Source: Agrocybe praecox (lineage: Eukaryota > Basidiomycota > Agaricomycetes > Agaricales > Agrocybaceae). Taken from it: a stretch of DNA of 64,000 nucleotides. Shown here one piece after another: positions 55,948 through 64,000 of this stretch. Within the stretch, counting starts at the first letter, position 1. Each line of letters opens with the position of its first letter. The notes under the pieces were generated by a model. The model had not been told where the DNA came from. It worked only from the letters and a program-made list of their open reading frames with translations, and ran no database searches. The translations under genes and the position numbers were made by a program. The DNA lies in assembly GCA_964017145.1 (NCBI GenBank), contig OZ024844.1, positions 1,550,001 to 1,614,000 on the forward strand, read 5' to 3'.

Positions 55948-58900
55948 TCAAATATCTTCGTCCTTGTCTTCCATCTGACTGGGTTTGAGCATTCCGGGAA
56001 TCCGCATCGCCGTTTGACGTTCAGCTTCTTGTTTTTGTTGGACCTCCAACTCCTTCTCCTCCAAGAAGAGCTCTGCGTTATTACCGACAGAAAATTCTTT
56101 GAGCTGAATAAGGAAATCACGAAGGGCCAATTTGAACCGGTTAAGATCGTTGTGTTGTTCAATCAAAGCGTTCACGAAGACTTGAACTTGTGAGCTGTGA
56201 GAATGGAACATGCAGAAAGACAATGAGTCATCGGGCGGAAATGAAACGGAGGTAATAACAAAAACACGCACTTTTGAACATGAGGGAAGGCGTTCTTCAA
56301 CAAGTTCGCCGTATATTCGCGCAGGAACGTCACGTTATTCATACTTGGGTCCGACACTTGAGCAGGGTCAAACAAGGGCGTTTGAACGACATTCAACTCG
56401 ATGAGTTGGTACAGCCGTGCGAGTACGACACTTTGCAATTTGAATCCGCTCTTGTGATCTGTATCAGTCAATACGAAGAAGATGTCTTGCAAGATGCTAA
56501 GGAAGTATTGCTGGAAGAAAGCATTCGTGACGGCCGGATCTGCCGCTGTGGCGAAGTTGTTCACAACTTCCAAACATACTATAGGGAGAAAGAAGTATTA
56601 CTTTAGATGAAATAAGGCGCATGCCAAATTCCCACTTACAGTTCAAACCGATGTCTGCAATGTCACGCATGGTATGTTTGATACCCCAAATGATACTATC
56701 CATGAATAACTTGAAGTTAGTCGGAGGAAGAGTCAATAGAGCTATGAAATGAAATGAGACTAATTAGAAGCCACTGATACGATGTCTATCAGCTTGCTTA
56801 CCAGGGAAACAATTCAAGTTAATGACCCTAAGCAATTTGAAGAATCCGGTGCGATGCTCAGGGAACTCAGCAAAGTCTTGATTGATCATATTCAAGGTCG
56901 GTTCGAATACAGCTTCCATGATGGCAGGGACTTGGGGTGTGAGTAGAGGCTTACGGAATGATTTAACATTAGTTCAGAATAGATATATGCAGGTCAAAAG
57001 AAACGCACCCCAAGTCTAGAAATAATGGTGGCCATAACATTCAGGACCTCGGCATCCCTGGAAACAGGGACATTACGACTATAGTCTCCCAGAATAGCGT
57101 CGAGAAGAGGTGGCATGAAGTTGGTGTTCACGGCGTCCATATCTTCTGCTTTCTTTATATACGTCTCCATGAGTTTCAAAATTTCCTTCTTTACAGTTCT
57201 CAGTTGTCGAACTTTGGGGGTCTTTGTGGCAATGACACCTTTGGGCGCTGAGATAAGCGGCAAATACACACGAAGAAAAATGAGGAACATACCCTCTTTT
57301 TGGATGGTCTCGCTGACTATGCCACTGACGGCCTTGTAAAGACCCAGCATGTCCAAGAAGACACGCCCGAGCTGAGGTAGATAGAAACTGCCTATCGAGG
57401 TACATGCAGATACATTGGTCTTCAAAACGTTTGCAAGGATCTTGATGTTATCAGTGCTTGCAAGCACGTCCATGCTTTGTGCAGCTTGAGCCATCAACGA
57501 GTCCCACTATAGAAAGAGATGATTCAGTTTTAAGAAAAGGTCGACCAGGAAATTATGGTGTAGCTTACGGCGTTGTTAGGCAACTCCATTAATTTAGCAA
57601 TGAGTTTCTCTTGCTGAGGTTTGTTGGGTTGGGCGGAAATCATATATCCAACTGCCTCGTAGAAAGTGTGGACCTGCTGAGGTGACAGATCCACTGTAAT
57701 TCTGTGCAGCAAGCGGAGGATCTCGTCGACAAAAGGTTCCTGCTCTCCAGACTGTTGCATGACGAAGTGGCGACGGCATTTCTGTGCAATCTTGATGAAG
57801 GTATCGCAAGCCATATCCTGGACACCCTCGTGCGTCTCGTGCATGAATTCGAATAGCTTGTTAACGACCGTCTTCAAGAATTTCCAATGAGCTTTGAGGA
57901 ATCGTGGATATTGTCCAACAATATACATGATGTCGGACGCGACGACGGCCTTGTTGTCCTTGCCGCGCTTGATTTCGCAGAGCCCAAGCAAATCCTTGAT
58001 AACGGTGACCAGGAATCGTTTCTCGGTCTCCTCGTCTTGAGAGACTTAATTAATACAGGAAGAAGAAAGGGATCCCGATACTCACTCATGGCACCTGAAA
58101 TCGAACCAATAGCCCAGCAAAGGGTGTTCAAGTTATTCCACGACCATTCAGACCCATCCACTTGTTTCGCGAGCTTTTCCGTAAGGATTGTCTCGGTGTC
58201 CGCCACGTCAAGATGGGTGAGGTAAACCAATAGCTCGCGCATTGACTTGTACAAAACGATGGTGTCACTCTCCTTCATGAACTCGCGAACAATTTCACCC
58301 TCGTCGTTCTCGACAATAAGAACCTAAAAAAGATGATTAACAATGCGGAGTATAGTACTTGAAAGATTACTGACCTCTTCCGGCTTCACCATTCTCTCAA
58401 TGACCACCAACCTCAGATTTGAGAGAACATCATTATAGATGTTCTTACGCAACGACATACCGTTGAGCATATTCTGCGCACTACTGCCTCCTCCCAGACT
58501 CAGTCCCATTATCAACCCAGAGTCTCCTATAGGCAAGCTCTGAATTTCTTCATATAACTCGGCGACCAACTTAATCCAGTACTCCAAGCAAATTTTGAAG
58601 ACTTCGCGCTCGTCGACTTGAGAAACCTTTACCATGTAGAGATGCGCGTTGAGTAATACATCACGGTTTGGTTCCGATTCCACAGCGCGAACGTGGTTGG
58701 ATAAGAAATTGGCGAGGAAAAGGGACAGGTTGAGTACGAGTTCTTGGCCGGAATCTCCAGCGTTCTGGTACGCCTGTGCAATGTTCGTGCTCGGGGGGAT
58801 CATTCGGTTGATGGATGTCATGACCATAGCAAATAGAATCACAAATTTAGGATCGTATTCGGGTCCGACGTTCAGAGCAGCAATTTCGGCCAGACATTTC

Positions 58901-59998
58901 AAAGTAACATTGCGGAATTCGGGTGCTTCCAAAAACTGTTGTGGGTATCAGAAGATGAGTTCCATTGAGTCCGCCGGTCAGTGATAAATAGCACTTACGC
59001 GATTAAGGAGAAGGTCGATGATGGTGGTTTCGAAGATATATCCAAGAGGAATCCAGTTCAAGAATCGTAACAGGGTTTCGAGTGTGGCCTTGATAAGTGA
59101 TACTTTATTCGCCTCTTCCAGAACCTCCAAGCAAAGCTTGAAGATTTCCGAAAACTCGCCACACATCTGATTCTTTAGGTTCTTGATCTTTGTTTGCGTC
59201 ATTTGCTCAGCTGAGAAGTCGAAAATTTCTTCTGACAGTAATTTCAGGATGACCATATTATTTTCGCACAGCGACAAACTTGTCTTTGATGAATCGACAA
59301 GTTCAGTCATGAAATTAGGCCAATTGTGTGGCCACTCTTGTATGAGGATCTAAAAATGGTTTTTGTAAGCATGAGGCGCGGTCTGCTGATAAAGACGTAC
59401 CTGAACAAGAGCAAGGTTGAGTTTGTTGATATACGTCTTCTCTTTCCGGAAAGCCACCTCGTCTGATGCGACCTTCACTGTGATACCGACAATAAAGTTC
59501 CGAATACCTATGAGAGTTCACTAAGTTGCGGAGTAATGTCGTCGAGAAAGATAATCGCATACCCTGCCGCTGACTTTCCGGCAGTGTTTTCCATTTCGTA
59601 TTGATAAGCTTTTCTAAGATCTGGAGACCAATGTACTGTGTGTAAACCAGTAAGACCAAAGAATTCATGCAAACAGGAGAAGAAATGCCTTTGTCTGTGG
59701 AAACGTCGAGCTTTCCAAAATTTCCGGGACCTTCGTCCATGAATCTGGATGGTCTTGAAATTGGGTGAGAATTGCTTGAGCCATCGTTTGCTTTCACATC
59801 GGATTAGCTATCGAAATCGGGATGCAAGCGCGCCATGAGAAGAATCGCAGGCTCACCTCTTGTCCTACTCCCGTGTAGAACGCCAACGCGACCTTGTCCA
59901 TGAGAGCGACATCGAATTCTTTTGAGAAATCGAGGAGACTCTGGAATAAAGGTTAGCCTGGTCTCTTGGTACAGTTTATGAACAATATTTACTTCCAT
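55948..59998 (-). CDS. XPO1: Exportin-1 (Crm1)
   Basis: RanGTP-dependent export receptor for leucine-rich nuclear export signals. The first exon (ATG at 59996-59998) is two codons, spliced to [20 protein letters not shown]. Characteristic CRM1 segments follow in order: [101 protein letters not shown], then [20 protein letters not shown] in HEAT repeat 11 with the export-signal groove, and a C-terminal NFVHAFLPHVQ-like region ending [12 protein letters not shown]. The Cys in QDMACDTF is the residue modified by leptomycin B in sensitive species. About 1,075 residues in roughly 15 exons. Confidence 0.96.
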
Positions 59999-60468
59999 GA
60001 TTGCGCTACTTTTCAGTTAGGCGTTAGTAGGTGGATAGATAGATAATGGATGAGAAAAGGAGGGTGCGATGGTGGGTGTGGACTGCAGACTGAGTGTTTT
60101 CAAGTTGGGCAGAGGGCGATCCGTTCAAGTTCTGGCGGCGGTAATCAGTCACGGGATCATGACAATGGGTAAGCTACCCACGTAAGCACATCGGAGTTGG
60201 AAAACAATGAACGAAAACACTGCCACCGGCTTCAGAGTTCACATGCGTCATCGCCTTGCTTGGTGCCTATCATGAAGTCATTCTTTTCCCCACAAAACAA
60301 ACATGACTAGAAATATCCGCGATACACAACATGCTGGGGTCAATGTCTCTCGCGGTATTCTCTCTGAAGCCCTCAAGATGACTGGCCGGTACCAACACAA
60401 CTGGCTACTGGAGAAGTTTTAGTCCAAATCCCGGTGTAAGTCTATTCTTGTAATACGTTAAAATTGGA
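59999..60468. other. XPO1 promoter and upstream remnants of the MDR pseudogene
   Basis: About 470 bases. The part next to XPO1 should be its promoter. From about 60300 the sequence may derive from the lost 5' half of the oxidoreductase copy that follows, but I see no frame I can align with confidence. Confidence 0.35.
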
Positions 60469-61288
60469 TACATTACTCCAATGCAAGCAGCACTGCCAAG
60501 CAGGCCTCAGTCTGACTGGGATAACGGCATATGAAGCCATCATTAAGGTAGTTGATACCCAGTCTGGCCAAAGGATTTGCGGATCTACCGCTGTCGGGGC
60601 TTTCGCTATCCAGTTGCCGAAATACGTGGGGCCCAAGTCACTGTCAGCGCTTCGGGCAAGAATGAGAAATTTGTTAGCAATCTTGGTGCAGACGAGGTAT
60701 ATGCTCCTTGCTTTACGTGAATGCGGTACACTACCGACGTCTTGATATAGTTTGTGGATTATGCTAAAGCTTCTCTGCCGAAGAAAAGGGCAAAACCACC
60801 AAGTTTGACTATATCCTTGAAGCAGTTGGAATTAACGACCCTTCGATCTACACCGAGAATGACGCTTACCTGAGCCCAATGGGTGCATATATTACTGTTG
60901 GACCGCAGCCGAAGGACATGTCTTTGTCCAAATTCTACAACATCGGGAAGACTTTGCTAGCTATGCATACCCCTAGGTTCCTAGGGGAGAATGAAGCACC
61001 ATTTATGTGAGTTGATTTCTGTACTGCTCTTGTCCTTCACGCTTAGATATTTTACGGCCATTAACGACGAGAACGGGTTACAACCACTTCAGGAATCAGT
61101 GGCGAATGGTACGCTCTACTGTTGGAATTTTAATGTTGCACTAATTAGCCACCTCTCAGGTTCCATAAAGCCAAACGTCGATTCTGTCTTTGATTTTGAC
61201 AAAACCATTGATGCCTACGACCGTATTCATGAGCCGTAGAGCTGTTGGAAAAGTCGTTGGAAAAGTCGTTCCCTCTGTTGATTGCTAA
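60469..61288 (+). pseudogene. Decayed MDR oxidoreductase copy
   Basis: A broken relative of the two intact genes that follow. Pieces in different frames line up with them: ITPMQAA, then LSLTGITAYEAIIKV, then STAVGAFAIQL, then GAQVTVSASGKNEKFVSNLG, FDYILEAVGINDPSIYTEND, PMGAYITVGPQPKDMSLSKF, and VDSVFDFDKTIDAYDRI. The nucleotide-binding segment corresponding to TVFINGG is missing, several frame changes occur, and an extra base near 61228 shifts the last exon. A 12-base unit GGAAAAGTCGTT is repeated at 61247-61258 and 61259-61270. The N-terminal GroES-like half is not recognisable. Confidence 0.75.
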
Positions 61289-61636
61289 ATCGTGCCTCAT
61301 GAGCGTTCATTGTAGAATCGTTATTAGAATCGTTACAATATTTTATGTTATACTTATATAAATACATCCATTCTATCCAGAAGTATAAACGGGTTACGGT
61401 CGTATTGACCCCGGTTCCTTCTTAAAGGCAAGGTGTGAAATCACATTCATAGAACTCTTATTTGATCTAAGTATTCTCTTTTCGTGACCACGATCTCTAG
61501 GCTCGTAAACCCGCTGTCAGCATTGACAACAAATTCCCAGGTCCAGAGTAATTCCACTGTGTCCTGTATGACAGACCACTGAACATGTGTAGTCCTTTTC
61601 CCTGTTCGGAATACGACTTCATACGTTGTCAATAAT
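61289..61636. other. Spacer before the second MDR copy
   Basis: About 350 bases, AT-rich near 61325-61390, likely the promoter of the intact copy. No gene seen. Confidence 0.4.
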
Positions 61637-62987
61637 ATGACCACTATTCCCGAGACGCAGAAAGCCTGGACGGTTCTCCGGAGGGGTAGTCCAGCGACGG
61701 CGGCCGTGCTAAACAACGACTGGCCCGTCCCGAGGGACTTAGACCCAGGAGATGTGTTGGTCAAAGTTCAAGCGGCAGCTCTCAACCCTCTGTAAGTAAC
61801 TTGAGATTAGTATGCACTATGCATAACGATTTATCACCACTGCTCGATTGAAACAGTGGATGGAAGCTCATGAAGTTTATTCCTGGGTTGATATCATGGA
61901 GGCCGTACATTGCAGAGCATGATTTTAGCGGTGTCGTCGTCAACTCAAACGGCACCGGATTCCAGAATGGCGATGCCGTGTATGGTTGGATCGAAGCGCG
62001 TACATATCATTCTTTATTTTAGGAGCTCGGGCTAACACATCGTTACAAAGCTTTACAACGCACAACGCGTCAAGGAGCTCTAGCTGAATATATCAAAATC
62101 CCTGCAGACCACATCGCCATTCGCCCTCCTAATCTCACTCCTGTGGAAGCAGCCGGAATTACACTTGCGAGTCTAACAGCATATCAAGCGCTGAAGGGTA
62201 TTGCGGACATACAGGCTGAGCAAACCGTGTTCATCAATGGAGGGAGTACTTCCGTAGGGACGTTCGCAATTCAATACGCAAAAGCGAAAGGTGCAAAAGT
62301 CGTCGCCACTGCATCTGGAAAGAACGAGGAATTTGTTCGCAAACTTGGTGTTGATGAAGTACGTCGGTCATATTCTCGACCTAATTACATTGTCCTCACA
62401 ATGCTTCAAGTTTATAGATTATACCAAGATAGGATCTTTGCCTCACTATCTGAGGAAAAATCCACCGTCTACAAAATATCAAGTTATTTTAGAGACCGTC
62501 GGACTAATAGATCCCTCGCTCTTCACCCAGAGCTCAAAGTACTTGGCACGAGATGGAATATTCATCTCGACGGGACCTTTGCCTGCAAATTTCAGCTTGT
62601 CAGAGGTCTGGAAGGGTGTAAGAACAGCTGGCGCCATTTTATTACCGTCATGGTTGGGTAATGTCAACAGGAAATGGGTGTACGTCTTATTACTTTAATT
62701 CTCTCCGGCAGTGTGGGCATTGGCAATTAACGTCGGATTCTGCAGAATGGTCAATGTTTATAACAATCCCGAAGATTTGCAAGAGCTACAGAAACTCTTC
62801 GCTGATGGTCAGTTATTGTCGACTTTCCTTTGAGACTCCAGTAACTGATATCGTGCATTTAGGCACACTCAAACTCTTCGTAGATTCGGTTTACGAATTT
62901 GAAGACGTACAAAAAGCGTACGAAAGAATTCTTACTTCGAGGGCAACGGGTAAAGTTGTCGTCAAAGTTGATCGTGGTGTCGAGTAA
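61637..62987 (+). CDS. MDR-superfamily oxidoreductase (zinc-binding dehydrogenase type)
   Basis: An NAD(P)H-dependent oxidoreductase of the quinone oxidoreductase/enoyl reductase group. The start at 61637 gives MTTIPETQKAWTVLRRGSPA. The GroES-like half has PGDVLVKVQAAALNPLGWKL and EHDFSGVVVNSNGTGFQNGD. The Rossmann half has RQGALAEYIKIPADHIAIRP, then VEAAGITLASLTAYQAL, and QTVFINGGSTSVGTFAIQYA (here NGGSTSVG takes the GxGxxG place). It ends with VDSVYEFEDVQKAYERILTS and KVVVKVDRGVE. Splice phases agree at all six introns, so the copy looks intact. Zinc ligands of classical alcohol dehydrogenases are not evident. Substrate unknown; similar genes occur in secondary metabolism and in detoxification. 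Confidence 0.85.
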
Positions 62988-63213
62988 AAGGCGGGGCAAT
63001 TACATCGTTTCTAGAGGATAGGAATTCTTCGATTTAATACCATCGTGGTAAATTCTGCGAGACGACATATCCGTTAGTTTTGTGCGCGTTGCGTCGATGT
63101 TCTCTGCCTTGATAGGCGTGTTATTACTAATTGATACGGTCACGACTTACTCAGGACTCTATATATATTCATTGGATCTGAGCATAACCGGTAACCTTTC
63201 ACGCCTCTGTACC

Positions 63214-64000
63214 ATGAGCACTGTTCTGCCTGACAAACAATCTGCATGGATCGTCGTCCGTAGTGGAGCTCCTCGAAAGGCTCTAGAGTTTAGAACGGAC
63301 TGGCCGGTTCCGAAGCCAGAAAATCTTGAGGAGGGTGAGATACTTGTTCGTATACAGGCAGGTGCTCTGAACCCAGCGTAGGTCAAGCATACTAGGCAAT
63401 CAATACCCGGTTCGATTGAAGATCTTACTCAATAATATAGCGGATGGAAAGGAATGCTCGCCCCCAATTTCCTAATGAAAAGACCCCATGTTGCAGAGTT
63501 TGATTTCGCAGGAGTCGTGATTGATGGTAATGGAACTGGTTTTGCGGCTGGAGACCCGGTGTACGGTTGGATACACGCTGGTAATGTATCTTGTGTTCCA
63601 CGAAGTTTCGATTTACTAAATCCCCCTGCAGGAGTACAACGTCACACAAAACAAGGTGCCCTTGCTGAATATGCAAAAGCAACCGTAAGCATTGGGGTCG
63701 CAAAGAGGCCTACGAATATTACTCCTGTCGAAGCAGCAGGCGTAACTCTCGTCGCGTTGACTTCATATCAAGCGCTCTTTAGGATCGCGAAGCTCGAAGC
63801 AGACCAAACTGTATTCATCAATGGAGGGAGCTCGGCGCTTGGAATATACGCAATCCAGATGGCAAAAGCGAAAGGCGTCAGGGTTGTCACTACAGCGTCC
63901 GCGAAGAATGAACAATTCGTCCGAAGTCTGGGTGCTGACGAGGTCAGTTCTTTGGCCCATTCTTTTTATTGAAAATTGTATTTTTATTCCCGCATCTTCG
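63214..64000 (+). CDS. Second intact MDR oxidoreductase, 3' end outside the window
   Basis: A paralogue of the gene at 61637-62987 in the same orientation, with a 226-base spacer. The start at 63214 gives MSTVLPDKQSAWIVVRSGAP. The same exon borders are seen: ALNPA|GWKG, GWIHA|GVQRHTKQGALAEY, and a donor after RSLGADE. NAD(P)-site residues are VFINGGSSALGIYAIQMAKA. One difference is a longer first linker, and YAKATVSIGVAKRPTNITPV replaces the IPADHIAI segment. The window ends in the intron after GADE, so the C-terminal part is not visible. Confidence 0.85.

Noticed and set aside
1..64000. CRISPR arrays, transposon termini, long tandem repeats
   Set aside because: None was seen on reading through. 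Short interspersed inverted repeats could have been missed by eye.

Overview
This window looks like nuclear DNA of a filamentous basidiomycete, most likely an Agaricomycete. Genes are dense and lie on both strands. Almost every gene is cut by many introns of about 45-65 bases with GT..AG ends, and short exons often split codons. Protein sequences match fungal families throughout (Sip5, Cbp4, Mzm1, Ssb-type Hsp70, Rfc2, Spc24, Iah1, Cdc25). There is no operon structure, and I recognised no tRNA, rRNA, CRISPR or complete transposon.

Layout. 1-1.7 kb: the 3' end of a SIP5-like gene. 1.7-4.7 kb: mostly empty, with one doubtful ORF. 4.7-6.0 kb: CBP4 (minus). 6.9-9.2 kb: an arrestin-like adaptor (minus). 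9.4-11.6 kb: an SLC35F6-like transporter. 11.6-16.0 kb: a gene-poor island with decayed coding remnants. 16.0-20.9 kb: SHQ1 (minus), TRP2 (plus), mitochondrial uS2 (minus). 21.0-34.8 kb: a compact block of housekeeping and S-phase genes: SSB-type Hsp70, RFC2, the CAF-1 large subunit, SPC24, CAP/SRV2, MZM1 joined to an RF-1 domain gene, and histone H1. 35.3-42.8 kb: an EI24-family membrane protein, SEN34, an IAH1-like esterase and the CDC25 phosphatase. 42.8-45.0 kb: a 2.1 kb pyrimidine-rich non-coding stretch. 45.0-51.8 kb: CCT1/TCP1-alpha, APC3/CDC27 and an unidentified acidic Ser-rich protein. 52.1-60.0 kb: an SRR1-like protein, TMA20 and exportin-1 (all minus). 60.4-64 kb: a tandem array of three MDR-superfamily oxidoreductase genes; the first is a pseudogene and the third runs off the window.

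Several genes are replication, chromatin or cell-cycle genes (RFC2, CAF-1 large subunit, SPC24, histone H1, CDC25, APC3). The intergenic regions before them carry ACGCGT (MluI cell-cycle box) sites, in close pairs before SPC24 and between MZM1 and H1. The most unusual gene structure is MZM1/RF-1. A 48-base intron containing an in-frame stop would, if retained, end an LYR-type complex III assembly factor, and, if removed, join it to a GGQ-motif mitochondrial release-factor domain. The RF-1 part has an 11-base exon and an apparent GC-AG intron. I found no clearly new biological system; this locus is the best candidate for something undescribed.
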